Shown: positions 1-8,737, numbered from the stretch's first letter. The stretch is 64,000 nt of DNA from Pseudovibrio axinellae (GCF_900110875.1 NZ_FOFM01000014.1:1-64000), one strand, 5' to 3'. Numbers and translations: made by a program. The notes: a model not told the origin generated them from the letters alone.

Positions 1-86
1 ACAAAACCTTGAAAAGCCCCGTAATTCCTTCTGTTTTTTAACCGCTTGAGCCGCCCTGTGTGCGCCGCCCCGTTGGTGTGGAGCGG

Positions 87-115
87 GTTATAGGCGGCAC
101 ATCGCTAACCGTCAA
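87..115 (-). promoter_or_regulatory. strong sigma-70 promoter firing leftwards, rRNA-operon type
   Basis: Read on the minus strand, TTGACG (115-110) is followed after exactly 17 bases by TATAAC (92-87). The discriminator and start region (86 to about 55) is very GC-rich and can fold, and the upstream side is T/G-rich like an UP element. This layout matches stable-RNA promoters of alphaproteobacteria. The predicted transcript starts near 80 and runs out of the window. The identity of the driven operon (16S rRNA or other stable RNA) is inference, since no rRNA sequence lies in the window. Confidence 0.55.
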
Positions 116-1442
116 CACGCAATCTCCAAAAAAACAAAACTATCTGCAAAAAACTCAACTCAAACCCAAAATCCAGATTCATATATCAACAAACACACCC
201 AAACCTGACCAAATACATACCCAAAATCCCGCAGAAAACAGCCAATTACACCCTTACACACACACCAATCCCTAACAAATCATCAATTTACACAGACACT
301 GGGATAACATTGAACGCACCCACAAGCACCGGAGACAACTATTTGGTGGGAGCGCGAAGCGTGACTGAGGACAAGAGAGGCCACACCGCAGAACACGCAG
401 GTACAACACGAAAGCCTCGCAAAGCCAGCTGGACCACCCATCATATAAGCAGCGCGATGGAACACCGAATGTGCTGCAAGGTTCAAAGGGTCAGTGGGAC
501 GCCTCCCATATATGAAAGGCACAGTGGCAAGCCAACATCTTCAGCAAAGCTCAGAAACTCAGAAACTCAGAAACTCAGAAACTCAGAAGAATGTAACGCA
601 TATAGGAGAGACAACACCAGGGCCCTGGGCGCCCTCGCCGGCTCAACACCTCGCAGGCATGTCGTACAAAGTGGAAGCCCATGCCCAAGTACGTCTCTAA
701 GACGCGAGTGGGAAGCGCAAAACCAAGGCAACCCCGATCACCCAATAGCAACCTAGCGGCTGTCGCAAACCGGTTTTGCGTGGGTTTGTGAAACTTTGCG
801 CGGAACTGCGTATTCCGACGTGGCTATGTAATCAAAGAGCCAAAACCAGCAGCACAAGCCGAAACCAACACGCACCCGGCTCAACACATAAGAAACCACC
901 GCTCAACCAAACTTATGCCCCACCAACCAAAATCTATCCCCGCATGCCCAAGACATATCCCCGCCTCACAGCATGCAGCATCCGCCCCAACCGCTGCTCA
1001 CTGAACCGAGCCTGCATCGAAAGCAAACGCCCTCACACTTTGACTCAAGGATGAGAGTCTTCCCGCCTCAACCCTTCAATTTGCACCAATACCAAAAGCT
1101 AGATCAATCTTAGGTATCGGGTCCTCACTACTAAGGATCCAAGGAGAACATTACGGGAATAGACCATGATCACATCCAACTTCATAGTCAGAACAGACCC
1201 AAGGTCGACTGGCCCATTGAGGCCATGCTCTTTGAAAACTAAATATCGCCCAAGCCAACACCTAGGCAGTCACCATGCCGTCCGCACCCGGTGAACGACC
1301 TTGCTGCAGCACTGGCCTTAGTCGCGGGCTTTCGACCTCTGAGCAAAGGTAGCAACAAAAACAACAATGGACGAGCATCACCGGCACTCAAATGTCCTTA
1401 TTGAGCGCAATCCCGAAGAATATGCCCCAAACCGGTTCATAT
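116..1442. other. gene-poor region with A/C-rich tract
   Basis: No reading frame here looks like a conserved protein. Positions about 119-300 are almost free of G on the plus strand (A/C-rich) and lie upstream of the leftward promoter. A tandem octamer repeat sits at 550-589. A boxA-like string TGCTCTTTGAAAAC occurs near 1228 but no rRNA follows it. I see nothing else that can be named. Confidence 0.5.
550..589. repeat. five tandem copies of octamer CTCAGAAA
   Basis: Four exact copies of CTCAGAAA followed by a fifth ending in G (CTCAGAAG), head to tail. The unit is not a multiple of three, so copy-number change would shift any reading frame. No gene is convincing around it. It is a potential variable-number tandem repeat. 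Confidence 0.85.
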
Positions 1443-1712
1443 TCAATGCACGGAGAGCCAATCTCTGGCGGCACGTTGAGCCTCAGCTATCTCCATACCA
1501 GACATTTCCTGGGAAATTTCGCGGCGATAGCGCACCGCTTGCGCACTGCCGCGCATAGCGGCCAGGTTAAACCACTTATGTGCCTCTATCAAATTACAAG
1601 AGCCAGCTTTTCCAGAGGCAGCATCGAGGCCTCGTTGCAAAAGAGATTCCACTTCGAATGGATTTTGCTTCACATGCCGATGCATTACGCCATCAAACTG
1701 CAACACAGTCAT
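1443..1712 (-). CDS. small SEL1-repeat-like protein
   Basis: An 89-residue protein whose centre carries a SEL1-type helical repeat (EAHKWFNLAAMRGSAQA, about residues 44-60), followed by a helix with QRAARDWL near the C-terminus. Short proteins of this form are conserved in Rhizobiales and generally annotated as SEL1-repeat or hypothetical. SEL1 repeats are protein-interaction scaffolds; the partner is unknown. The ATG at 1712 has a good ribosome-binding site, AGGAGAGAG, about 6 bases upstream. There is no signal peptide, so it is probably cytoplasmic. It stands alone, with gene-free DNA on both sides. Confidence 0.75.
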   Translation of the reverse strand: MTVLQFDGVMHRHVKQNPFEVESLLQRGLDAASGKAGSCNLIEAHKWFNLAAMRGSAQAVRYRREISQEMSGMEIAEAQRAARDWLSVH

Positions 1713-2071
1713 TAAATCTCTCTCCTAAGACACAGTGAACGCTTGTGTATTTTTACCTATTCTCATCGGATACAAGAGGATGTCTCGCGCGCCCTCAAAT
1801 TTAGGTCGATGTCACGCACTATTAGATTTTGACACTCTAAAAAGGCCGTTAAAAACCATGATTGAAACGAACAAAGGCGGCCCTAAACTGCTAATTTAAG
1901 TAGATCTTGCACGGTGTAAATCAGGGAATGTTATGCAGATCAATTTGAAGGGTTGCGCGAATCGAAGCTCTAAAGAAATTGTCCAGTTCGCTGATTGACT
2001 GTCTTGCACATTTCTACCCTTACGATAAGGTAAGGCCTTTATGAACAAGCTTAAGTGTTTTGGGAGGAACT
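1713..2071. other. intergenic region between divergent small genes
   Basis: About 360 bases with no convincing reading frame. It must contain the promoters of the leftward SEL1-like gene and the rightward DUF2147 gene. I could not assign a clear -35/-10 pair or operator. Confidence 0.5.
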
Positions 2072-2482
2072 ATGAAAGCAATCATTTTAAAAGCATCACT
2101 TGCCGCAACTTTATCCATTGGCCTGACCACGTCTGCTCTGGCAGCAGATGCAGCTGGCACTTGGCTGCGGGCAAATGGCTCAGCAAAAATCAAAATTGCA
2201 AAGTGTGGCGGCGGCCTATGCGGCAATATTGTCTGGCTGAAGAAGCCGAGTAAAGACATACACAATAAAGACCCTAAGCTGCGTGGTCGTTCCTTGATTG
2301 GAACTCAGACCATCCTAGGCATGAAACCTAACGGCGACAGCAACTGGAAAGGCAAGATTTACAACGCCGAAGATGGCAAAACCTATTCAGGAAACTTGAA
2401 ATTAGTTTCAGCCAACAAACTAAAAGTTGAAGGCTGCGTTATGGTTTTTTGTCGCGGTGAGACTTGGACCCGAACAAAATAA
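2072..2482 (+). CDS. exported DUF2147 family protein
   Basis: A 136-residue protein with a cleavable signal peptide (MKAIILKASLAATL..., likely cleaved after ALA near residue 22). The mature part has the DUF2147 pattern: a W-x-R region, paired Cys in KCGGGLCGNIVW, a G-K-IYN-x-EDGKTY-G core and a C-terminal CxxxFCRGETWTR. DUF2147 proteins are small periplasmic or secreted beta-rich proteins of unknown function. The ATG at 2072 is preferred over an in-frame TTG at 2060 because GGGAGGA lies just before it and the signal peptide begins there. Monocistronic. The Cys residues suggest disulfides in the envelope. Confidence 0.85.
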   Translation: MKAIILKASLAATLSIGLTTSALAADAAGTWLRANGSAKIKIAKCGGGLCGNIVWLKKPSKDIHNKDPKLRGRSLIGTQTILGMKPNGDSNWKGKIYNAEDGKTYSGNLKLVSANKLKVEGCVMVFCRGETWTRTK

Positions 2483-2499
2483 AGTTGCTGGAAAGCAAC
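2475..2499 (-). terminator. rho-independent terminator, minus strand
   Basis: On the minus strand GTTGCT-TTCC-AGCAAC (2499-2484) is followed by TTTATTTT. It lies just downstream of the decayed minus-strand frame ending at 2503, and overlaps the end of the plus-strand DUF2147 gene. A second hairpin (arms 2504-2513 and 2520-2529) precedes it. Confidence 0.55.
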
Positions 2500-2502
2500 C
2501 AC

Positions 2503-2772
2503 TCACCTGCTCACGCTGTTGAGCAGGTGGTTCGCAATCACGTTCTTACGTTCTACGCCTTCCCACTCATTCAAAAACTGCTTGATCATGGGCAAGGCAC
2601 ATACATAATCCGCCCCGCATATTATCAGGACACGCACCTCCCCAATAGTCTGGATAAACGGTTCGCCACTAACGCGACAAGCCTAACGCATTAAAGCCCC
2701 ATATAAATGCGCATTGATCGGCTTAGCCGGGATGGGAACACCAGTCCCAAACCAAAGCACTCCAAACAGCAT
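2503..2772 (-). pseudogene. possible decayed protein gene with an in-frame amber stop
   Basis: On the minus strand one frame reads from ATG 2772 (MLFGVLWFGTGVPIPAKP...) to TAG at 2685-2683. It then continues in the same frame for 59 more codons (ACRVSGEPFIQTIGE...; ...ALPMIKQFLNEWEGV...) to TGA at 2505-2503. Both parts have protein-like composition, and a terminator sits directly after the final stop. Together they read as one protein of about 89 residues broken by a single TAG, perhaps itself a remnant of a longer gene. I do not recognise the family. It could be two unrelated chance frames. The upstream neighbour is the GNAT gene on the same strand. Confidence 0.3.
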
Positions 2773-2846
2773 AAACACTCATCAGCCAATGATGAACTGA
2801 CCTCTACACCTCTTTAAAATTCACTGTATTTCACACAGGTTGATGA

Positions 2847-3299
2847 TCATAAAATCAGTTTAAAGCCCTCATGAGTAGGGACAAATCCATTGCTTGAGTA
2901 AAATCGGTGCGCATCCTCTCGCTCTTTGTGAGAAGTAAGCTGCACCATACAACAACCATTTGCACGCGCCAGCTCAACAGCAAAGGCAAGCATCTGTTTG
3001 CCGAGCCCTTTTCCGCGCATATCAGCGCGGGTATGCATACTCTCAATCTGTGCTCTTGCCATGCCATTAAAGGCCAGACCTTTCACATAGGTCAGTTGAA
3101 ACGTTGCAACGCACACGCCCTCCTCCACCTCCCCCACATAAATGTCGGTATTCGGGCACATCTGAATATCCAAGAAGGCGGGCTCATACCGCCCAACCCC
3201 ACCACTTTCCAAGTGAACACGCTGAGAAGAAGCTCCCCCGTTCATCATAGCAACAACAGATTCAAGATCTTCAGCCTGAGCAATACGTATCTTCAACAT
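2847..3299 (-). CDS. GNAT family N-acetyltransferase
   Basis: A 150-residue protein of normal single-domain GNAT length. The acetyl-CoA pyrophosphate-binding motif A is clear as MRGKGLGKQM (near residue 95), preceded by the strand containing MHTRADMRG. The C-terminal motif ends in HRFYSSNGF, the usual R-x-x-Y-x-x-x-G-F signature of small-substrate acetyltransferases. The substrate cannot be told from sequence. ATG at 3299 is chosen over an adjacent in-frame TTG at 3302; no strong ribosome-binding site is seen. It lies upstream of, and on the same strand as, the decayed frame at 2503-2772. Confidence 0.85.
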   Translation of the reverse strand: MLKIRIAQAEDLESVVAMMNGGASSQRVHLESGGVGRYEPAFLDIQMCPNTDIYVGEVEEGVCVATFQLTYVKGLAFNGMARAQIESMHTRADMRGKGLGKQMLAFAVELARANGCCMVQLTSHKEREDAHRFYSSNGFVPTHEGFKLIL

Positions 3300-3417
3300 C
3301 AAAACACCAATAAAAACTGAGAACTAGCATCAAAAAACCAAGGCCAGCAACCCAGATAAAGTCACCGTCTTACAATGTTTTGTTCACAGAGCAATAGACA
3401 AGTAGGAACGGTCAACT

Positions 3418-4977
3418 CTAACGACAAATTGGAGAATCAAGCTGAACCAGTGCAACCCCGAATGTCGTTTTACGGAAATTCTCCCCTTTCCACAAATGAG
3501 GCCAACTCACTTCGATCTGATTTGAAGTTATTGTATTATCCGCGCCCGCTATCGCTTGGGCATCAAAACCACCTCTAACAAGTGCAGCGCGCATCTGATG
3601 CTTTGCACCATCATCACCCATATCCCATACAACGAAGCAGTTTTGTCTTTGCTGTGAGCTGGGCTGGAAACTTTGGATCACATGTCGTGCCTCGGGCATT
3701 ACAGCGCGCAAATTCCCGCCTGTGTATTCATCTAGGGAAACAATCGTGGCCTTCGACATTTCAGGAAACCGCGCCTTAAGCTGCTCACCCAGACCTGCAT
3801 AGGGCTTCATATGCCTGCAATAGCCACCACACATCCGTTTATCGGGCGCAAGAAACCCGGAAATACGAACCCCCACAACCACGCCAACCAACAGGATAAG
3901 AATACCGCTGTAGACCCGCAGTGACCTATCAGAATATCGCGCCTGCGAAATCACATAAAACACCACGAGTGGAAGCAAGAACAAAACCGGGTGCATATGC
4001 CTTTCTTTAATATATTGCGCCCCGCTGAGCAGAACACCAACGACTGCAAGCACAATTGAAATCAGTAGGACACGCAGAAGCAGCCTGCCGGTATCCTTCC
4101 TGCCAAATACCCACCTCTTTTTCTCGCTACTGCCAAAAAGTCCAGCGAAGAACACCAAACAAACCACGGGCAAGAAGGGAATGGAAAAACCAACAACACT
4201 CACGAACAATCGAAATTCGCCCGTAAGAACACGTGCAGTCCAGTTGCTATGGTCCCCCTCCCGCATAACATCCAAGGCAGAACCAACGAACACTCTATCG
4301 CCCAGCATCACCCAGAGGAGGTATGGAGAATAAAGCGCAAGAGCCACTAAACCGGCAACCACAAGTGACCCAAACCGTATTTGAGTACGCCAATACCTGT
4401 CACTCAGCGCGGCCAAAACCAGGGCAGCTGGAACCAGAGCATAGGAGTGTTTTGAAAGCATTCCCAACCCAACGGCAACCCCAAGGCCAACCGCAGCGCC
4501 AAAGTGCTTGGATTTTAACAACCAGATAAAACAACAGACCGATGCAGCAGACGTTGCCATGAGCACAGCTGTGTGTGTTACGCCCTCATGCAGGTTAAAC
4601 CCGATCTGATAAAAAGCCACATAAGAAAAGACGGAAAGAGCTGCGAGCTTTTCACTGACGATCGCCTGCCTTGCAACTGCATACAAAAAAATCGCAAAAC
4701 AAAACACCAGTGCGTACTTCAGAACCAGAAAGCTCCAAATCGTCGGCCCCAAAAACTTCTGCACGCCGTACAGCATCCACTCATAGAGCGGAGGTTGACG
4801 GACTTGGTAGCCAAGCTCTAGTTCCTGCACAAAGACATTTTCAAACATGTCATCAGTGCCCAGAGTTGCAGAGAAATAACCCCGCAAGACGAGGTGAAGC
4901 AGCAAGTACCCCGTTACAAGAACAAATACGCCCTCAGGTCGCCACCAAAACCGGGCAGCACCAGTTCCTTCCCTCAT
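3418..4977 (-). CDS. GT39-type membrane glycosyltransferase
   Basis: A 519-residue polytopic membrane protein of the ArnT/PMT-like (GT-C, glycosyltransferase family 39) type. The family signature is near the N-terminus: an acidic GTDDMFENV loop after the first TM helix, then QPPLYEW. About ten further hydrophobic helices follow, then a C-terminal periplasmic domain of about 130 residues with several Cys. Such enzymes move a sugar from a polyprenyl-phosphate donor onto a lipid, glycan or protein on the outer face of the inner membrane. The acceptor is unknown. Position downstream of opgGH on the same strand suggests, but does not show, a role in glucan or envelope modification. ATG 4977 (MREGTG) with GGGGA upstream is preferred; a GTG at 5022 is also in frame. 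Confidence 0.8.
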   Translation of the reverse strand: MREGTGAARFWWRPEGVFVLVTGYLLLHLVLRGYFSATLGTDDMFENVFVQELELGYQVRQPPLYEWMLYGVQKFLGPTIWSFLVLKYALVFCFAIFLYAVARQAIVSEKLAALSVFSYVAFYQIGFNLHEGVTHTAVLMATSAASVCCFIWLLKSKHFGAAVGLGVAVGLGMLSKHSYALVPAALVLAALSDRYWRTQIRFGSLVVAGLVALALYSPYLLWVMLGDRVFVGSALDVMREGDHSNWTARVLTGEFRLFVSVVGFSIPFLPVVCLVFFAGLFGSSEKKRWVFGRKDTGRLLLRVLLISIVLAVVGVLLSGAQYIKERHMHPVLFLLPLVVFYVISQARYSDRSLRVYSGILILLVGVVVGVRISGFLAPDKRMCGGYCRHMKPYAGLGEQLKARFPEMSKATIVSLDEYTGGNLRAVMPEARHVIQSFQPSSQQRQNCFVVWDMGDDGAKHQMRAALVRGGFDAQAIAGADNTITSNQIEVSWPHLWKGENFRKTTFGVALVQLDSPICR

Positions 4978-5108
4978 GAGCAAGTCCCCACAGGATACTC
5001 TTAAAACAAAACTCCAGACCACGAGGCATGCAAGAAAAACACATTACCCGTGCCAAGGGCCACCGGAGCGCCAGCTTAATTCGCGAAAGAAACAGCAGAA
5101 ACAGTTAA

Positions 5109-5144
5109 GGCCACACCTCAGCTAATCAGCTGTTTGATGTGGCC
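5109..5144. terminator. hairpin after opgH, weak terminator
   Basis: Outer arms GGCCACA (5109-5115) and TGTGGCC (5138-5144) enclose an inner CAGCT/AGCTG pairing. No U-run follows on either strand, so it is only a candidate attenuator or processing site between opgH and the downstream glycosyltransferase gene. Confidence 0.35.
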
Positions 5145-5165
5145 CACAAAACACAAAAGCGACGC

Positions 5166-6917
5166 TTATACCTTAAGATCTGCGGAGTATTTTTCCACAT
5201 GCTGGAGCAACTGTGTTGCGCCCATTTGGTCACAAGACAATACAAACCCTAGCCGTTCAGCGGCACGGGTGCCCACACTGCATGAACTTGCCCAGATAAT
5301 AATTGGAGCTAACAACATAGGCAGCGTAACTGGCATCACCCAAAGCCACAGCGCAGTTTCGCTGATCCAACTTAGACCCATGCTCATGGCACCAATAACA
5401 CTCACCCACCAAACTGAGCCCACACACTCCAGGAAGGAAAGTCTGCCCGCATCGCGATGCGCATTGGTCCAACCGCTGTCGCGGCCCATCAAAACCTCAA
5501 AAACCGAGCGGCACTGAAAGGCCATCAAAACCGGAGCAAACACAGCAGAGCTGATCAATTCGACAACCCCACCAAGCACGCTTTTTCGCGATGAAGTGTT
5601 CTCACCTACGAAAACCTCCTTCATAACAACAAGCGCTTTGGGCAACACCAGCAAAGCAACAACGCCAAAGAGCAACGCTGCTCCCTCATATGCCGCTGTA
5701 ATCGGGATATGACCAAGAACCGGGAGGTTGTTATGGAAGGTATAGGCCTCCAAAACAGGCAGGTCCACAGGCGCAACTAAGCTCGCCAAAAGAAACGCGG
5801 CCCATACAGGAGAGCTGAGATACGACATGATACCAAGGGCAAGGGAGAACCGGCCCCAAGGCTTTAACGCACGCGCGCCGATAACCCGCGAGTGCTGCAA
5901 GTTTCCCTGGCACCAACGCCGGTCACGCGCAGCATACCCCAAGATATTCTCCGGCGCAGCCTCGTAGGAGCCGGTGATGCGAGGGTCACACTCCACCTGC
6001 CAGCCAGCTCGTGCCAGAAGCACCGCTTCAACACTGTCATGGCTGAGAATATGACCGCTAAAGGCTCTGGTGTCATCCAACTCTGGCAAACCACAACTGG
6101 AAGCGAACGCGCGCGTCCGGATGATGGCATTGTGCCCCCAAAATGGCCCGCATTCACCCTGCATCGCTGCTAAACCAAAAGCAAATGCTCGCCCGAACAT
6201 GCCTGATGCAAACATAATACTGCGGCCAAAATAGCTCTTCAGGCCCACCAGCATGGGGATGGTTTGTAGCAGCCCAAGGTTTGGCTCTGCTTCCATACGC
6301 CCGACCATATGTATGAGCGTATCTGCGCGCATCAAGCTGTCTGCATCAAGCACCACCATGTAACGATAAGCCCCGCCGCAACGCTGAACAAACTCAGCCA
6401 CATTGCCCGCCTTACGACCCTGATTATCAGATCTAAGGCGGTAGAATATTTCTTGCTCTGGGTAGCGCTCGACCAACTTACACAGCAGCTCACGCTCTTG
6501 CGCTACTATTTTCTCGTCACGGCTGTCAGACAGGACATGCCAATGGAACAGGTGGGCGGCGTTTTTTTCGCGCAGATCATCCATCATGGCAGCAAGGCGG
6601 CCACACACTTCCACAGCATCTTCATGATAGATCGGCATGAGAATTGCGGTGCGGGCAGTTGGCAGTGTTTTGGGGTCTGTATCAAGCACAACAACAGAGC
6701 CGCTGTAGAGCAAACCAAGCAAAACTGTTGCACCGCCCCAAGAGAGCCAAAGCGTGCTGACAAACAACAGCACGATGCGAATGACCTCGTAAATATTGAG
6801 GTGATCGGCACTCAGCGCGGCGAAAAAAAGCCCGGTGAAACTGAGTGACAGCGCCATGCAGAAGACAAAGGCTGCGGCGCGGCGGTGCCCTACCCCCTCG
6901 CGAAACGGCTTATCCAT
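5166..6917 (-). CDS. opgH: glucans biosynthesis glucosyltransferase OpgH (MdoH)
   Basis: Inner-membrane GT2 glucosyltransferase that makes the linear beta-glucan backbone of osmoregulated periplasmic glucans from UDP-glucose. Visible: two N-terminal TM helices (about residues 12-75), an AILMPIYHED strand, the catalytic DADS (191-194), the acidic HD of LSHDS, and the RDRRWCQGN processivity motif (331-339), followed by several C-terminal TM helices. At 583 residues it is much shorter than E. coli MdoH (about 850), as in other alphaproteobacteria. ATG 6917 has GGAG nine bases upstream. The same reading frame continues upstream past a TAA (6923-6921) into a 70-codon segment that looks like the missing cytoplasmic N-terminus. 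Confidence 0.93.
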   Translation of the reverse strand: MDKPFREGVGHRRAAAFVFCMALSLSFTGLFFAALSADHLNIYEVIRIVLLFVSTLWLSWGGATVLLGLLYSGSVVVLDTDPKTLPTARTAILMPIYHEDAVEVCGRLAAMMDDLREKNAAHLFHWHVLSDSRDEKIVAQERELLCKLVERYPEQEIFYRLRSDNQGRKAGNVAEFVQRCGGAYRYMVVLDADSLMRADTLIHMVGRMEAEPNLGLLQTIPMLVGLKSYFGRSIMFASGMFGRAFAFGLAAMQGECGPFWGHNAIIRTRAFASSCGLPELDDTRAFSGHILSHDSVEAVLLARAGWQVECDPRITGSYEAAPENILGYAARDRRWCQGNLQHSRVIGARALKPWGRFSLALGIMSYLSSPVWAAFLLASLVAPVDLPVLEAYTFHNNLPVLGHIPITAAYEGAALLFGVVALLVLPKALVVMKEVFVGENTSSRKSVLGGVVELISSAVFAPVLMAFQCRSVFEVLMGRDSGWTNAHRDAGRLSFLECVGSVWWVSVIGAMSMGLSWISETALWLWVMPVTLPMLLAPIIIWASSCSVGTRAAERLGFVLSCDQMGATQLLQHVEKYSADLKV

Positions 6918-6920
6918 ACC

Positions 6921-7133
6921 TTACCGCTCCGAGAAAAGGGAGATGACTCTCTGCAAACGCGCCCGTTTGGCCGGAAGCGCAGGAGAAGTGCGGCCAAACT
7001 GCAAGCGTCGACGCAGCACCGTAAGCCAGCTTTCACCACCGCAAAGGTCCTGCTCCGGCATGGCAAGCGGTGCAAACGGACCACTGCTCAGCTCAAACTG
7101 CGTCATAGGTAAATCAGTTCTTACAGGTTTCAT
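6921..7133 (-). CDS. 70-residue ORF between opgG and opgH, probable detached OpgH N-terminus
   Basis: Starts at ATG 7133, overlapping the opgG stop codon as ATGA, so translation is probably coupled. It ends at TAA 6923-6921, three bases before opgH. It is in the same frame as opgH; without the TAA the product would be about 655 residues. Content: a Pro-rich start, PLAMPEQDL near residue 23, and a basic Arg/Leu-rich C-terminal half. A MP-x-Q-x-L motif followed by basic residues is what I recall at the N-terminus of alphaproteobacterial OpgH (from memory, not aligned). It could be a genuine split subunit, a nonsense mutation or a sequence error. Confidence 0.55.
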   Translation of the reverse strand: MKPVRTDLPMTQFELSSGPFAPLAMPEQDLCGGESWLTVLRRRLQFGRTSPALPAKRARLQRVISLFSER

Positions 7134-8737
7134 GAGCCCCACCCCCACTGGTAAAGCCATTCTTCAGAAACTGCTCTTTCGCCGTCGCTCAACTGAAGGC
7201 GCAGCTCAACGGGAACCTCTAGATTATCACGCGAAACATCCAAAAACACGCGGTAAACGCCCAGCTCATCAATGTAACGCACATCTGTAAAGGTCACTTC
7301 GCCGTTTAAAGCAGCGTTTTGAATAAATGGCTTAGCGCGCTCAAGCCGCTCACCATTCAATCCGCTTTCAGCAAACAAAGAAGCATCAAAGTCCACCACG
7401 AACTTACGCAGCAAAGCATTCTCGTCAGACGCAGAATGACCAGCTTTGCCAGAGCGCGTTTGCGAAACAGGCATCAACACCTGTTCAGAGCGTCCAACCT
7501 CATCGCCCCAATACATCTTGTAGTGGAACGAGCGCTCATCACCCGCTTTTACAGCTTCATTGGGAGACCAGAAGGCCACAATGTTATCATTGATTTCTTG
7601 ATCTGTCGGAATCTCTGCAAGCACAATGGCACCGGCACCCCAGTCACCCAAAGGTTTGATCCATAGGCTCGGCCTTTTATCGTACCTTGCTTCAAGATCC
7701 TGATAATGCTTCAGATCTTCATCTCGCTGCATCAACCCAAAACCAGATGGAGATCGCGCTGCAATAAAGGAGAGCTGAAGATTGCTCGGGTTGGAGAGTG
7801 GCCGCCAGGACGTTTTTCCATTAGCAAAACGCAGTTTCAATCCGTCACTGTCATGAACTTCCGGTCTGAAATCATCAAACCCGACACGGTCATTTTCACC
7901 GTACAGATACATTGAGGTCAAAGGCGCAATACCAAGCCGTTCCACGTCGCTACGAAAGAACAAATGTGCAGTCACATCCACTTCTGTCTGCTGGCCCGGC
8001 TTGAAAGTAAACTGATACGCCCCTGTCACACTCGGGCTATCAAGCTCAGCCCAAACAGTGACTTTTTCAGCACCTTCAACCGGCTTACCAAGGTAAAACG
8101 CCGTGAAGTTTGGAAACTCCTCAGGCTTGCCACTTGCCGTATCAATTGCAAGCGCGCGTGCAGAAAGCCCATAAACATTTCCCGCACCAAGCGCGCGGAA
8201 GTAGCTGGCGCCAAGAAACGCGACAATCTCATCCATCTGCCCTTCCACATTCAGCGGGTTCAGCAGCCGGAAGCCAGCAACACCGGGGAAGGCAACATCA
8301 CTAAGCGATGCGCTTAGCTCGGTATCATGGTAGTCAAAGTCAGCAGCCTGAAACAAAAAAGGCTCAGCTGCGCCCTCTTCCACCTCATAAATTTTCAAAG
8401 GGTTTTTGAACAACCACCCTGGATGAAACGCATGAACTCTGAAGTTCTCCGTATCCATCCATTTACTGCGGTCTCGCTTATAGCCAATTTTCCGATATCC
8501 ATCGTACTCCAATGCGGCCAGCGCATCCGGCAGTTCTGCGGTTGGTTCTTCATAGGCTTCGCGCGCCTGTGCCTTCATTTTTGCAACAAGTGCGCCAAAG
8601 CTAAACTTCATCGAGAGCTGAGAGCTTTCACTTGCAACAACAGCTGAAGTAGAAGCGATAGCTCCAAACCCTACACCAGAGCATATAACGCCAAATACGG
8701 CGATATTGAAAAGAAAACGACTTCGTTGATTAAGCAA
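7130..8737 (-). CDS. opgG: periplasmic glucans biosynthesis protein OpgG (MdoG)
   Basis: Periplasmic protein of the MdoG/OpgD family, which works with OpgH to build, branch or release osmoregulated periplasmic glucans. It is 535 residues, the usual length. An N-terminal hydrophobic export signal spans about residues 8-33. The typical opening YDGYRKIGYKRDRSKW is seen near residue 80, then a long beta-sandwich region with FLGASYFRALG and LWIKPLGDWGAGAIVLAEIPTD, and a C-terminal Ig-like domain. Start is TTG at 8737 with GGGGGC upstream; no ATG precedes the signal peptide. First gene of the opgG-orf70-opgH set, whose promoter should lie in 8738-9300. Confidence 0.92.
   Translation of the reverse strand: MLNQRSRFLFNIAVFGVICSGVGFGAIASTSAVVASESSQLSMKFSFGALVAKMKAQAREAYEEPTAELPDALAALEYDGYRKIGYKRDRSKWMDTENFRVHAFHPGWLFKNPLKIYEVEEGAAEPFLFQAADFDYHDTELSASLSDVAFPGVAGFRLLNPLNVEGQMDEIVAFLGASYFRALGAGNVYGLSARALAIDTASGKPEEFPNFTAFYLGKPVEGAEKVTVWAELDSPSVTGAYQFTFKPGQQTEVDVTAHLFFRSDVERLGIAPLTSMYLYGENDRVGFDDFRPEVHDSDGLKLRFANGKTSWRPLSNPSNLQLSFIAARSPSGFGLMQRDEDLKHYQDLEARYDKRPSLWIKPLGDWGAGAIVLAEIPTDQEINDNIVAFWSPNEAVKAGDERSFHYKMYWGDEVGRSEQVLMPVSQTRSGKAGHSASDENALLRKFVVDFDASLFAESGLNGERLERAKPFIQNAALNGEVTFTDVRYIDELGVYRVFLDVSRDNLEVPVELRLQLSDGERAVSEEWLYQWGWGS

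Noticed and set aside
310-756. 148-codon open frame on the plus strand
   Set aside because: Composition is not protein-like, it runs through the tandem octamer repeat, and no family or ribosome-binding site supports it.
1228-1250. boxA-like TGCTCTTTGAAAAC suggesting an rRNA leader on the plus strand
   Set aside because: No 16S, 23S or tRNA sequence follows within the next kilobase; likely chance or a relic.
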